DNA of 64,000 bases, from contig NZ_CP019936.1 of NCBI RefSeq assembly GCF_002009425.1, positions 667,001-731,000 on the forward strand, given 5' to 3'. The notes below the pieces were generated by a model. That model did not search any database. It saw nothing but the letters and a program-made list of their open reading frames with translations, and had not been told where the DNA came from. The position numbers and the translations under genes were made by a program. Shown piece by piece: positions 35,485 through 43,562 of the stretch (positions within the stretch are counted from its first letter, which is position 1; every line of letters begins with the position of its first letter). The DNA comes from Thiosocius teredinicola (lineage in GTDB: Bacteria > Pseudomonadota > Gammaproteobacteria > Chromatiales > Chromatiaceae).

Positions 35485-35625
35485 CTACTTGAGCAGTTCC
35501 TGGGTCACAAACATGTAACCGAGAACGCCGGTAATCGCGATCACGAGGACCATCTGCAGAATGATGCAAATGCCCGGGATATCGTTGCAGTATTTGCCGA
35601 GAGTGCAACTCAGAAACGACTTCAC
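35485..35625 (-). CDS. 46-aa single-span membrane protein (small ORF)
   Basis: GTG 35625 is preceded by GGAGGT seven bases upstream, one of the strongest ribosome sites in the window. The 46-aa product starts VKSFLSCTLGKYCNDIPG, then forms one hydrophobic span (about residues 19-41, ICIILQMVLVIAITGVLGY) and ends FVTQELLK. Three cysteines (7, 13, 20) lie before or at the start of the span. I do not recognise the family. A palindrome at 35686-35705 lies 61 bases upstream. The gene lies between the btuB leader and an AT-rich promoter region. Real expression is inferred from the ribosome site and operator. Confidence 0.65.
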   Translation of the reverse strand: MKSFLSCTLGKYCNDIPGICIILQMVLVIAITGVLGYMFVTQELLK

Positions 35626-35996
35626 AACCCGTACCTCCGTCAACCACTGCGTGGTTTTTAATTTTTGTCGTAACCCTCGGTTTTTAAATTAGAAAATACT
35701 AATTTTCAGACCTAGGGTATTTGCTGATACTGGCATGGCTTTCCCAAGATGACAACAGTGTTATCCACCAATTCAGGGCTATTTGACTGATCCACGTTAA
35801 GCTGTCGCGTACGATCTGAATCCCACCGCAAAAAGGGGTTTCTGTGCGTCAAAACTTGTCGCGATCCCGGCCGGTGCAGGTGATGTGACCCGCGCGCTTT
35901 CGCAGCCTACCATCAGGGTTATTTTGCGGCCGCATTCCCTTATTCTTTCGTATCCATGACGAAAAAAAGTCTGTACGACGTCCCCGGAGAGTATCG
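35626..35996. other. AT-rich intergenic region
   Basis: This 371-base stretch holds the ATTAG-N6-CTAAT palindrome for the 46-aa gene and is clearly more AT-rich than its surroundings at 35650-35720. No other gene is convincing. GGAGAG about five bases before ATG 35997 is the ribosome site of the plus-strand 108-aa gene. Near 35745-35770 there is TGACAACAGTGTTATCC, without obvious promoter pairing. Confidence 0.45.
35686..35705. promoter_or_regulatory. Palindromic operator AAATTAG-N6-CTAATTT
   Basis: Perfect 7-base inverted repeat with a 6-base spacer (AAAATA). Same architecture as the site at 47279-47298 (ATATTAG-N6-CTAATAT), shared core ATTAG-N6-CTAAT. It lies 61 bases upstream of the 46-aa gene start, versus 64 bases at the other locus. 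Likely a site for a small dimeric (for example ArsR-type) repressor; the regulator gene is not in the window. Confidence 0.5.
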
Positions 35997-36323
35997 ATGG
36001 ACATCGAAGGTCCGATCAAAGTCGGCGTAGTAGAACCCACGCCCGACGGTAGCTACGAGCTGCACATCACGTTCACTGACGAGTTCAAGCGGGCCGAGCT
36101 GTCAGCCCAGGGCGCAGCCTTTCGCCAGTACCTGGCCGATCTCGACAAGGCACTGCAACAGGGCGGTCTGGACGACAGAAATGCGCAAGGCGTGTTGCTG
36201 ATCCAGCAGATCTGCGAACAGCTCAAACCGCATATCGAGGGCGGTGAGCTGGCGTTGGGCGAGGCCCTGGTAATCGAGGTTCAGCGCACGCCGGGAGTCA
36301 ATCTGGTCGACCTGCTGAACTGA
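35997..36323 (+). CDS. Hypothetical 108-aa protein ahead of cnoX-like gene
   Basis: A soluble 108-aa protein I cannot place. It has a beta-rich start (IKVGVVEPTPDGSYELHITFTDEF) and a helical middle (LSAQGAAFRQYLADLDKALQQG, QGVLLIQQICEQLKPHI), with no cysteine pair or known motif. GGAGAG precedes ATG 35997 by five bases. Its TGA overlaps the next ATG (TGATG at 36321-36325), so it is translated together with the CnoX-like protein and may act with it. Confidence 0.7.
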   Translation: MDIEGPIKVGVVEPTPDGSYELHITFTDEFKRAELSAQGAAFRQYLADLDKALQQGGLDDRNAQGVLLIQQICEQLKPHIEGGELALGEALVIEVQRTPGVNLVDLLN

Positions 36324-37186
36324 TGGCCGACGCCAATTTCATCCTTGCCGCGAACGAGTTCAACTTCGACGCCCTGGTGCTGGAGAACTCGCGCAAGGGA
36401 TTGGTGCTCGTCGATTTCTGGGCGCCGTGGGCGGGTCCTTCACTGCGACAGCAGCAGGTGCTGAAGAAGCTGGCAGACGAGTACCGTGGCCGTTTCCTGC
36501 TGGTGACGGTCAATACCGATGAGGAGAAAGGCATAGCGGGTCGCTTCGCGGTCAAGAGCCTGCCGTCGGTCAAACTGTTTCGCAACGGTCAAGTTGTCGA
36601 GGCGATGCATGGCATGCAGGCAGAGGCCGACTACAAGGCGATGGTAGACCGTCATCTGGCATCGGCGGGCGACGAGGTGAGGGTCGCAGCCGCCAAGGCG
36701 TGGAACGCGGGCGAGCATGACAAGGCTGTCGGGATACTGGCCGAAGGTGTTGCGGAAGAACCGGAGAACCTCGCTATCCCGGCCATGCTGGCAAAACTGC
36801 TGGTGCGCCTGTCGCGCTTCGACGAAGCCCGCGAGGTGCTCGCCAAGTTGCCGCCCCAGGCACGTGAGATCGCCGAGTTGACGACCTTGCGCGCATACGT
36901 CGAGCTCATCACGCTCGCGCAGCGTATCGACGATGAGCAGGCATTATTCGATCGACTCGACGCCCAACCCGTCGATCTGCAGGCGCACCTTGAAGCGGCT
37001 GCGCTGCACGTGCAGCACGACCGGTTCGAGGCGGCGCTGCAGTCGCTGATCGTGGTGCTGCGTCACGATCGCGAGTTTGAAGACGGCGTCGCGCGACGCG
37101 GTGTGCTGGCGATCTTCGATATGCTCGGCAGCGACCATGCGTTGGTCAAAAAGTACCGCGGTGAACTGGCGCGGTTGATACACTGA
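36323..37186 (+). CDS. CnoX/YbbN-like thioredoxin-fold and TPR protein
   Basis: A 287-aa protein: a thioredoxin fold (about 1-110: GLVLVDFWAPWAGPS, LVTVNTDEEKGIAGRFAVKSLPSVKLFRNG) and C-terminal TPR-like helices (KAWNAGEHDKAVGILAEGVAEEPENLAIPAMLAKLLVRLSRFDEARE...). E. coli CnoX is a holdase chaperone working with GroEL and DnaK. The WCGPC active site is WAGPS here (36-40), with no cysteine, so it cannot do dithiol chemistry and presumably acts as a chaperone only. Co-translated with the 108-aa protein upstream, 24 bases before rimO. Confidence 0.87.
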   Translation: MADANFILAANEFNFDALVLENSRKGLVLVDFWAPWAGPSLRQQQVLKKLADEYRGRFLLVTVNTDEEKGIAGRFAVKSLPSVKLFRNGQVVEAMHGMQAEADYKAMVDRHLASAGDEVRVAAAKAWNAGEHDKAVGILAEGVAEEPENLAIPAMLAKLLVRLSRFDEAREVLAKLPPQAREIAELTTLRAYVELITLAQRIDDEQALFDRLDAQPVDLQAHLEAAALHVQHDRFEAALQSLIVVLRHDREFEDGVARRGVLAIFDMLGSDHALVKKYRGELARLIH

Positions 37187-37210
37187 CGCTTTGATCGCTG
37201 CAGTCCTGCC

Positions 37211-38533
37211 ATGAGTTCCAAGTCCGAGCCCACCATCGGCTTTGTCAGCCTCGGCTGTCCGAAAAACCTGGTCGATTCCGAACGCATCCTGACCCAACTG
37301 CGGGCCGAAGGTTACGGCGTGTCGCCGAGCTATGACGATGCCGATCTCGTGGTGGTGAATACCTGCGGATTCATCGACGCTGCCGTTGAAGAGTCTCTGG
37401 ATGCGATCGGCGAGGCGATGAGCGGCAACGGACGGGTGATCGTTACCGGCTGCCTTGGTGTGCGCGCAGATGAGATTAGAACGGCGCACCCGGGCGTATT
37501 GGCGGTTACCGGCCCGCATGCCTATGAAGAGGTCATGGAGGTAGTCCATGAACACCTGCCGGCGCCGCATGATCCGTTCATCAGTCTGTTGCCCCCGCAG
37601 GGGATCAAGCTGACGCCGAAGCATTATGCGTATCTCAAAATCTCGGAAGGCTGCAACCACCGCTGCAGCTTCTGCGTGATCCCGAGCATGCGCGGCGATC
37701 TCGTCAGTCGGCCGATCGGATCGGTGTTGAGCGAAGCCGAACGGCTGGTCGAGTCGGGCGTGCGCGAGCTGTTGATCGTGTCGCAGGACACCAGCGCCTA
37801 CGGCGTGGATCTGAAGTACCGTGCCGACTTCTGGAACGGCAAACCGCTGCAGACCCGATTATCGGTGCTGGCGCGTGAACTGGGACAGCTGCCGGCATGG
37901 ACGCGTCTGCACTATGTGTATCCCTACCCGCATGTTGACGACCTGATTCCGATGATGGCGGAAGGCCTGATCCTGCCTTATCTGGATATGCCGCTACAGC
38001 ATGGCAGCGAAAAGATTCTCAAGGCGATGAAGCGTCCGGCGGCGACCGAAAAAGTGTTGTCGCGTATTGCACGATGGCGCGAAACCTGTCCTGAGCTTGT
38101 GCTGCGTTCGACCTTCATCGTCGGTTTCCCCGGCGAGACCGAACAGGATTTCGACCAGCTCCTGGAATTCATCCAGCAGGCCCAGTTGGATCGTGTTGGT
38201 TGCTTTGCGTATTCGCCTGTGCAGGGTGCGACCGCCAATGAACTGCCGGACCCGGTGCCTGAATACGTCAAACAAGATCGGCTGGAACGCTTCATGGAGA
38301 TCCAGGCCGAGATCAGTCGCAACAAGCTGGCGATGCAGGTTGGGCGCGAGATGTTGGTGTTGATCGACGATGTCGAACAGGGGCGCATCGTTGCGCGCGG
38401 CCCCGGGGATGCCCCCGAGGTCGACGGTCTGGTGCTGATCGATGGCGAATGGGAAGATGTCGCTCCCGGCGATTTCATCGAGGTGCAGGTGACCGGTTAC
38501 GATGATCACGATCTCTTCGCCGAACCCCTCTGA
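37211..38533 (+). CDS. rimO: Ribosomal protein S12 methylthiotransferase
   Basis: A 440-aa radical-SAM enzyme that methylthiolates Asp88/89 of S12. N-terminal MTTase domain with cluster cysteines in [37 protein letters not shown] and GCLGVR, the radical-SAM motif [48 protein letters not shown], and the C-terminal TRAM domain. GDLVSRP and the absence of the MiaB-type FCTVPYTRG assign it to RimO. Confidence 0.95.
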   Translation: MSSKSEPTIGFVSLGCPKNLVDSERILTQLRAEGYGVSPSYDDADLVVVNTCGFIDAAVEESLDAIGEAMSGNGRVIVTGCLGVRADEIRTAHPGVLAVTGPHAYEEVMEVVHEHLPAPHDPFISLLPPQGIKLTPKHYAYLKISEGCNHRCSFCVIPSMRGDLVSRPIGSVLSEAERLVESGVRELLIVSQDTSAYGVDLKYRADFWNGKPLQTRLSVLARELGQLPAWTRLHYVYPYPHVDDLIPMMAEGLILPYLDMPLQHGSEKILKAMKRPAATEKVLSRIARWRETCPELVLRSTFIVGFPGETEQDFDQLLEFIQQAQLDRVGCFAYSPVQGATANELPDPVPEYVKQDRLERFMEIQAEISRNKLAMQVGREMLVLIDDVEQGRIVARGPGDAPEVDGLVLIDGEWEDVAPGDFIEVQVTGYDDHDLFAEPL

Positions 38534-38554
38534 CGAAGCCGCGCACGGAGCAAT

Positions 38555-38809
38555 ATGGGTTTCTCATCGTCTCTTGGCTTGCTGGCCGCGTTCCTGACAA
38601 CAGCGGCTTTCGTCCCGCAGGTGTTTCGCGTTGTGCGCACGCGCGATACGCACGCCATCTCGCTGACCATGTACCTGATGTTTGCCGCCGGCGTGGCCCT
38701 GTGGCTGATCTACGGCATCCTGCTCGGTCTGTGGCCGGTGATCATCGCCAACGGCATCACCCTGTTGCTGGCATTGATGGTGATTGCGCTGAAGCTGCGC
38801 CGGGGCTGA
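38555..38809 (+). CDS. SemiSWEET sugar transporter
   Basis: An 84-aa protein with three transmembrane helices, one MtN3/SWEET triple-helix unit. It shows the PQ motif in FLTTAAFVPQVFRVVRTRDTHAISLTMYLMF, then VALWLIYGILLGLWPVIIANGITLLLALMVIALKLRR. SemiSWEETs dimerise to make a sugar pore, usually for sucrose or glucose; the substrate here is unknown. It is 21 bases downstream of rimO and convergent with the DUF1513 gene. Confidence 0.92.
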   Translation: MGFSSSLGLLAAFLTTAAFVPQVFRVVRTRDTHAISLTMYLMFAAGVALWLIYGILLGLWPVIIANGITLLLALMVIALKLRRG

Positions 38810-38857
38810 GTCGCGTCGACTATTCGGGGCGTGATCCGCAACGCTGCAGAATGCGGG

Positions 38858-39943
38858 TCAGAACACCGTCAGGTGGTTGTCCCACTGTGACTTGGCGAAG
38901 TGCCGGTTTTCGGGGGTGTCGCCGTCGCCGGCATGCCGCAGGTTGCCCAGTCCGTCGCTGAACCAAAATCGTCGTGCGTCCGCCGCCACGCCGCATACAT
39001 CGGCCTGCTTGTCGGCGGCAATGAAATCTCCGTTGCGGTGCCAATGCGTGATCAATCCGCCACGCGGCGAGGTCACGGCGAACGTCTGTCCGTCGTTGGC
39101 GAATGCAACGCTGCCGCAGTAGTTGCGCATCCGGTTCTGGATATCGACAGGCGCGGTTAACCACGATATCGCGCTACGGCCATCGAACAGGCCGACCAAC
39201 GGTGGCCGATCCTGTTTGCTGCCTTCGTATTGCAGCGCGAGGGCGATGCGGTTGTCGGCCGCGACATCGAGGTGCCGGATACTCAGTTGATGCCAGGTCT
39301 TGGGTGTCGGGTATTCATCCAGCTTGCGGCCGTCCAGTCGATCGACCAGCGTCAACGATGCGCGCATATCGCCGAGGTTGAGCTTGGCGCGTGGCATATC
39401 GGGATGTGTACGGATACCACCGTTGGCGATTGCCAGCGTGGTGCCGTCCGGCATGAGTACCAATTCATGCGGACCGATGCCGTGACTGTCGATTTCGCCG
39501 ACTCGCCGATAGTCATCATCGGCTGCGTAGATGCCGATCTTACCGTTCCCGCTGTCGTAGGCGTTCTCGGTAGCGTAGAGCAGGCCGCCGTTCGGGCTGT
39601 ACACGCCGTGACCGTAGAAGTGGCGCCCCTCAACAGCTCGCAGGCGATGCAGCACGCGTTGCTGTTCAAGGTCGATCACGACCATGAAGTCACCGGGACG
39701 GCGCGCGAATATCACTGCGTGTGTTGCGCTGGGTGCAACGGCAATGCCGTGGCCACGCGCCGGTAGAACGACATCCATCAGGATATCGCCGGCGCTGTTG
39801 AACAGCGTCGCCAGGTGACGGCCGCCGGAACCGTTGCGGCAGCTCAAAAAGCGTTGTTCGCCTGCCGCCGCGATGCTGCGCGTCGGCCCGAGCAACGATA
39901 AGGCTGCCGCGACCTTTAAGAAACTACGTCGATCAATCGCCAT
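38858..39943 (-). CDS. DUF1513 beta-propeller-like protein, Tat-exported
   Basis: A 361-aa protein with a twin-arginine signal (DRRSFLKVAAALSLLG) and DUF1513 blocks: GIAVAPSATHAVIFARRPGDF, GRHFYGHGVYSPNGGLLYATEN, GEIDSHGIGPHELVLMPDGTTLAIANGGIRTHPD, and NYCGSVAFANDGQTFAVTSPRGG. It is a presumed periplasmic seven-bladed propeller. Tat export suggests folding or cofactor loading before export. It overlaps the end of the imelysin gene by 11 bases, so it is the last gene of the di-haem oxidoreductase-imelysin-DUF1513 operon. That operon layout recurs in Pseudomonas and is linked to iron. Confidence 0.88.
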   Translation of the reverse strand: MAIDRRSFLKVAAALSLLGPTRSIAAAGEQRFLSCRNGSGGRHLATLFNSAGDILMDVVLPARGHGIAVAPSATHAVIFARRPGDFMVVIDLEQQRVLHRLRAVEGRHFYGHGVYSPNGGLLYATENAYDSGNGKIGIYAADDDYRRVGEIDSHGIGPHELVLMPDGTTLAIANGGIRTHPDMPRAKLNLGDMRASLTLVDRLDGRKLDEYPTPKTWHQLSIRHLDVAADNRIALALQYEGSKQDRPPLVGLFDGRSAISWLTAPVDIQNRMRNYCGSVAFANDGQTFAVTSPRGGLITHWHRNGDFIAADKQADVCGVAADARRFWFSDGLGNLRHAGDGDTPENRHFAKSQWDNHLTVF

Positions 39944-40991
39944 CGAGACTGTTGAACCCCAGCGGTAGCCCCAACGCCTGAGACAGCTCGCCGCCGATCA
40001 CATCGTTGAGTGTCGCCAGTTGTGTTTTGAGTTCGACCAGTTTGCCTCTCGCGTCTGCGTCGATTACCGCTTCCGGTATTGGTATCTGCAGCGCGTCGAG
40101 CGTAGCCAGTGACGAATCGAACAGGCCGGCAATACGTTGATTGAGCTGCTCGTTGCCGACGCGCGGTGCAAAGCCGACACGGTACAGCGCGTACGTGGCC
40201 TGCAGATTGGCGCGCAGCGCCGCGTTGCTCAACCCGCTGCGCCATGCCTCGGCGCGCTTGGGCAGGGCCCGCTTTATCTCCTCACGCAAGGCACGGCCGA
40301 GTTTCTGATCGACCATGCGTTCGAGTTGGGTATGCAGATTGTTGAGCAGCTTGGCGCTGAGTTCATCGTCGCTGTCGTAGTAGTCGTTGCCGTCGATGGC
40401 GGTGGCGAACATGTCGCGGTGTGCGTACGACCCTTCGGTCCATTCCGCGAGCGTTTCGGCCGACATGCGTTCGAGGTTGGCAGTAATCGCGCCGATGACC
40501 CGGCAACGCCATTCATCATCGGCGTTCTTGGTGTCACCGTCGAACAGCAGTCGCTCCAACGCACTGAATCCCTGCACGGCGACACTGCCACCGGCGAAGG
40601 TATCGGGGTCGAGGCTGGTCGCATCGGGTTTGGACAACAACTTGCGCAGGTGTTTGCCGACCGAGCCGCGCTTGTCGGGCCAGAGCTGATAACGATAGTC
40701 GCGCGACAGGGTCTGGATCGGACCGAAGCGCAGATGCTCGATTCCCTGCCACGCGAGGTAGGCCGGCCTGTATGCGGCGCGAAGCTGATTCAGGCCGGTC
40801 TCACCTTGGGCACACGCCGGTGCGGCGGCATTCAACTGCTGTGTGGTCTGCGCGAGTTTTTGGTAGGCCGGTATCACATGCTCGTCGGCGACCGCGAGGT
40901 TGTAGTTGACCGGTTCCGCCCATGCCGCTGTGACCATTACTGTGCCGAGCAACAGCGCGATGTTTCGGCAGAAAGTTTTCAGGGAAGTCAT
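39933..40991 (-). CDS. Imelysin-family periplasmic protein (second copy)
   Basis: A 352-aa protein with signal peptide (about 1-25, ...VMVTAAWA) and an imelysin-like helical fold. Visible features: EHVIPAYQKLAQTTQQL, GLNQLRAAYRPAYLAWQGIEHLRFGP, and FAGGSVAVQGFSALERLLFD (the GxxALE position of the imelysin GxHxxE motif: V-Q-G-F-S-A-L-E keeps Glu but has Phe-Ser where His is expected). Imelysins (peptidase M75, EfeO C-domain relatives) bind iron. It starts inside the stop of the di-haem gene (ATGA, 40988-40991). Degenerate metal motif compared with the copy at 44154. Confidence 0.85.
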   Translation of the reverse strand: MTSLKTFCRNIALLLGTVMVTAAWAEPVNYNLAVADEHVIPAYQKLAQTTQQLNAAAPACAQGETGLNQLRAAYRPAYLAWQGIEHLRFGPIQTLSRDYRYQLWPDKRGSVGKHLRKLLSKPDATSLDPDTFAGGSVAVQGFSALERLLFDGDTKNADDEWRCRVIGAITANLERMSAETLAEWTEGSYAHRDMFATAIDGNDYYDSDDELSAKLLNNLHTQLERMVDQKLGRALREEIKRALPKRAEAWRSGLSNAALRANLQATYALYRVGFAPRVGNEQLNQRIAGLFDSSLATLDALQIPIPEAVIDADARGKLVELKTQLATLNDVIGGELSQALGLPLGFNSLDGD

Positions 40992-42451
40992 AGGCTTTCG
41001 ACGAAGCGCAGCATCGCGGCGCGGTCCTCGGCAGACATGGCGACCACCCGGTCGCGTGCCGCCTGCGCCTCGCCTCCATGCCACAGGATAGCCTCGAGCA
41101 GATTGCGCGCACGTCCGTCATGCAGGTAGTAGCTGTGGCCGTTGACCGTCGGTGTCAGGCCGATTCCCCACAGTGGTGGGGTGCGCCACTCGCGGCCGTC
41201 GGCGGCGCCTTCGGGGCGATTGTCCGCAAGGCCTTCACCCATATCGTGTAACAGCAGATCGGTGTAAGGCCAGATGAGCTGACGTTTCTGTTCGGGTGCG
41301 ACATCGTCGGAACGCGTGACGTACTTGGGTGTGTGGCAGCCGATGCAACCGGATTCGTAGAACAGCTTCTTGCCGGCGAGCACCTGTGGGTCGTCGTAAT
41401 CGCGGCGCGCGGGTACGGCAAGGTTCTTGGCGTAGAACACGACCAGGTCGCTGACTTTCTGATCGGCTTCGACGTTGTCGTATTCCGGGCTGTTGCCGTC
41501 GGGTGCTGCGATGCAGTCTTGTTGCTGTGCCGTGCATTCACCGCTACCGGCGGGGTGCAGCGGCGTCGATATGCCGACGTCGCCGGCGAACGCGCCCAGG
41601 GACTGTTCCATAACGCTCGATTCACCGGCTTTGTGGCCGAAACGGCCGAGCATGACTTTGTCGTGTTCCAGACTCCATACGAGGTTTGGACGCCCCGATA
41701 TGCCATCGTTGTTGGAATCGTCCGGGTCGACCTGCGACAGGATGTCCTGTTCGTCGATCGCCTCGAGCAAACCCAGGCCGATCATCTGCGGTGCAATACG
41801 TGGCGACAACTGGGCCTGTGCGTGCAGCGGGCCGTAACCGAGGTCGGCGGCGGTATAGGTTGGCGCGCGCAGGCTCGCTGTCTCACCGTCGGCGAGCTTG
41901 ACCGGTAACTCTTGGTAGTCGATCTGCAGGCGGTATTCGGCATTGTGGCCGGCGATGGCGAAGTCCTGCAACTGCGTGCCGTACATCGGGTCTGGGATGT
42001 TCTTGACCCGATGCGTCTCGATCAATTGGCGATCGGCGTCGGATTGCGGCGGGATACTCACGCGCAGAAACATCGATACCGCATTGTCGTTGCTGTTCTC
42101 GGGCGGATGGCCGCGACCGTCTTTCAGGTGACAGCGTTGACATGAGCGGGCGTTGTACAGGGGGCCGAGGCCATCGGCCGCCTTGGTCGACGCCGGGGCA
42201 GTCACCCACAGTCGTTTGAAAAAGCCGTTGCCGACCTTGAAGTCGATCTCGCGCTCGAAACTCATGTTCGCCGAAGCATGCGAGAACGCATCCTTGTTGA
42301 GTTTCTTGGTGTGGGTGGCGGCACCTGCGGGGTAGCGCTCGTATTCTTCCGCCTTGGTGAAATCGGTCGTGGGCTGGGTTATCGGTTCAGCGGCATATGC
42401 CACCGTCAGCGCGCTACACGCCGCTGCCAGGATCAGTGGGGAAAGGTTCAT
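40988..42451 (-). CDS. Di-haem oxidoreductase (DHOR, DUF1111 family)
   Basis: A 487-aa periplasmic cytochrome: signal peptide MNLSPLILAAACSALTVAYA, two CxxCH haem c sites, CQRCH (104-108) and CIGCH (369-373), and family blocks GLGPLYNARSCQRCHLKDGRG, DPDDSNNDGISGRPN, GRFGHKAGESSVMEQSLGAFAGDVGI, TPPLWGIGLTPTVNGHSYYLHDGRARN. These proteins resemble MauG/CcpA di-haem peroxidases and often sit beside imelysin genes, where a ferrous-oxidation role has been proposed. First gene of a coupled unit with imelysin and DUF1513. Often mislabelled thiol oxidoreductase. Confidence 0.9.
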   Translation of the reverse strand: MNLSPLILAAACSALTVAYAAEPITQPTTDFTKAEEYERYPAGAATHTKKLNKDAFSHASANMSFEREIDFKVGNGFFKRLWVTAPASTKAADGLGPLYNARSCQRCHLKDGRGHPPENSNDNAVSMFLRVSIPPQSDADRQLIETHRVKNIPDPMYGTQLQDFAIAGHNAEYRLQIDYQELPVKLADGETASLRAPTYTAADLGYGPLHAQAQLSPRIAPQMIGLGLLEAIDEQDILSQVDPDDSNNDGISGRPNLVWSLEHDKVMLGRFGHKAGESSVMEQSLGAFAGDVGISTPLHPAGSGECTAQQQDCIAAPDGNSPEYDNVEADQKVSDLVVFYAKNLAVPARRDYDDPQVLAGKKLFYESGCIGCHTPKYVTRSDDVAPEQKRQLIWPYTDLLLHDMGEGLADNRPEGAADGREWRTPPLWGIGLTPTVNGHSYYLHDGRARNLLEAILWHGGEAQAARDRVVAMSAEDRAAMLRFVESL

Positions 42452-42545
42452 CGGTTTTGGGAGATACGGCTAATGGGTTGGCTAATATCAAACCTGCGGG
42501 ATTTAACCGGCGGTTACGTCTTGTGGCGGGGGTGTGATGCCACGT

Positions 42546-42566
42546 GCCGCAACAGGCTGTTGCGGC
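42546..42566. terminator. Stem-loop between bfd and the di-haem gene
   Basis: Nine-base perfect stem GCCGCAACA / TGTTGCGGC with a 3-base loop (GGC) lying 90-110 bases downstream of the bfd stop on the minus strand. No T-tract, so it may attenuate rather than end transcription into the di-haem operon. Confidence 0.4.
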
Positions 42567-42658
42567 GACCTCGGCGACTGTTGTGGGTGGCTGCAGCGAC
42601 AGCGTGCAACCAATTCAGCAGGCGCGTCTGGAAGGTGTTGAGTTGGCGTGCCATCGGA

Positions 42659-42871
42659 TCAGGCGCACGCGCACGCGGCGGTAGCGAAGGATGCTTGCTG
42701 CCACTGCTCGGTCACTGCGGTTTGCAGCACGCGCTTGGCGCAATCGTGACAACGACCGCAGCATGACGCGACCTTGAGCTCATCGTGCAGTTCATCCATT
42801 GAACACACCCCGCGTTCTGCGGCTTGGCGGATCTGTCCGTCGGTTACTTTGTTGCAGACACACACATACAT
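42659..42871 (-). CDS. bfd: Bacterioferritin-associated ferredoxin
   Basis: A 70-aa [2Fe-2S] protein that donates electrons to bacterioferritin for release of stored iron. Cluster cysteines are in MYVCVCNKVTD (CxC) and VASCCGRCHDC (CxxC spaced as in Bfd). The tail has extra cysteines (ATAACACA). It is divergent from the bfr pair. Its promoter carries a Fur-like box, matching the known induction of bfd under iron limitation. Confidence 0.95.
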   Translation of the reverse strand: MYVCVCNKVTDGQIRQAAERGVCSMDELHDELKVASCCGRCHDCAKRVLQTAVTEQWQQASFATAACACA

Positions 42872-42898
42872 GGCCTAACCCTCTTCGTCGATAGCTTA

Positions 42899-42927
42899 AT
42901 AGTAGTGGGAATGCGAATGATTTGCAA
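42899..42927 (-). promoter_or_regulatory. bfd promoter
   Basis: Minus-strand -35 TTGCAA (plus 42922-42927) and -10 TACTAT (plus 42899-42904), 17 bases apart. The Fur-like box 42910-42928 fills the spacer and the -35, a repressor position. The 5' leader would be about 20-30 bases. Confidence 0.55.
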
Positions 42928-42928
42928 C
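42910..42928. promoter_or_regulatory. Fur-box-like operator between bfd and bfr
   Basis: The dyad AATGCGAAT-G-ATTTGCAAC matches its own reverse complement at 6 of 9 half-site positions, and its first 13 bases AATGCGAATGATT are identical to the (reverse-complement) box at 21248-21266. It overlaps promoter elements of both divergent genes. Confidence 0.6.
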
Positions 42929-42951
42929 AACAATGTCGTTGCGACTATTAT
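42922..42951 (+). promoter_or_regulatory. bfr promoter
   Basis: The palindromic TTGCAA (42922-42927) can also serve as plus-strand -35, with -10 TATTAT (42946-42951) at 18 bases. The bfr leader would be about 130 bases. The Fur-like box lies at the -35, so iron control of bfr is possible but its direction cannot be read from sequence. Confidence 0.4.
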
Positions 42952-43089
42952 TACGAAATACGTTGTAAAACAAAGAGTTATCTTGCCTGCGGGCGTGCTT
43001 GCGCCTTACTATGAGCTGTCAGAGCGGCAAGCCAGTCCCAGTCGGATAGCCAGCCTTCCTTGTAACAGTCGTTAAACAGGAGGCGCTGG

Positions 43090-43560
43090 ATGCACGGCGA
43101 CCCGCACATCCTCCAGGGGCTGAATCTCTGCCTTAGAGATCAGCTCACTGCCATCAACCAACTATTCCTGCACGCCCGCATGGCCAAAAACTGGGGTCTT
43201 GAGGGGCTCAATGCATACGCCTATGGCCAATCCATCAGGGCGATGAAACAGGCAGACGATCTGATTGAACGTGTGCTGTTTCTCGAGGGTCTGCCCAATC
43301 TGCAGGATCTCGGCAAGCTGCTGATCGGCGAGAACGTGCCGGAGATGCTGCACGGCGATCTGAGCATGTTGCTGCCGATGCGTACCCAACTGCAAACCAC
43401 GATCGCCGACTGCGAATCGGCGCAGGATTACGTCAGCCGCGACCTGCTCGAGAAAATTCTCGGGGAAACCGAAGAGCATATCGACTGGCTGGAGACCCAG
43501 CACAGCCTGATTGCGAACGTCAGCCTCGAAAACTACCTGCAAGCCTTGATGGAGGACTAA
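43090..43560 (+). CDS. bfr: Bacterioferritin subunit, haem-binding type without ferroxidase centre
   Basis: A 156-aa four-helix ferritin-like subunit with [47 protein letters not shown] and EHIDWLETQ. By E. coli Bfr numbering, Met52 (haem ligand) is kept in AMKQAD, but the di-iron ligands are lost: Glu18 to Gln, Glu51 to Ala, His54 to Gln, Glu94 to Leu, Glu127 to Thr; only His130 remains. It should bind haem in mixed 24-mers and rely on the partner for iron oxidation. AGGAGG lies six bases before ATG 43090. The downstream subunit begins 2 bases after the stop. Confidence 0.93.
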   Translation: MHGDPHILQGLNLCLRDQLTAINQLFLHARMAKNWGLEGLNAYAYGQSIRAMKQADDLIERVLFLEGLPNLQDLGKLLIGENVPEMLHGDLSMLLPMRTQLQTTIADCESAQDYVSRDLLEKILGETEEHIDWLETQHSLIANVSLENYLQALMED

Positions 43561-43562
43561 GC

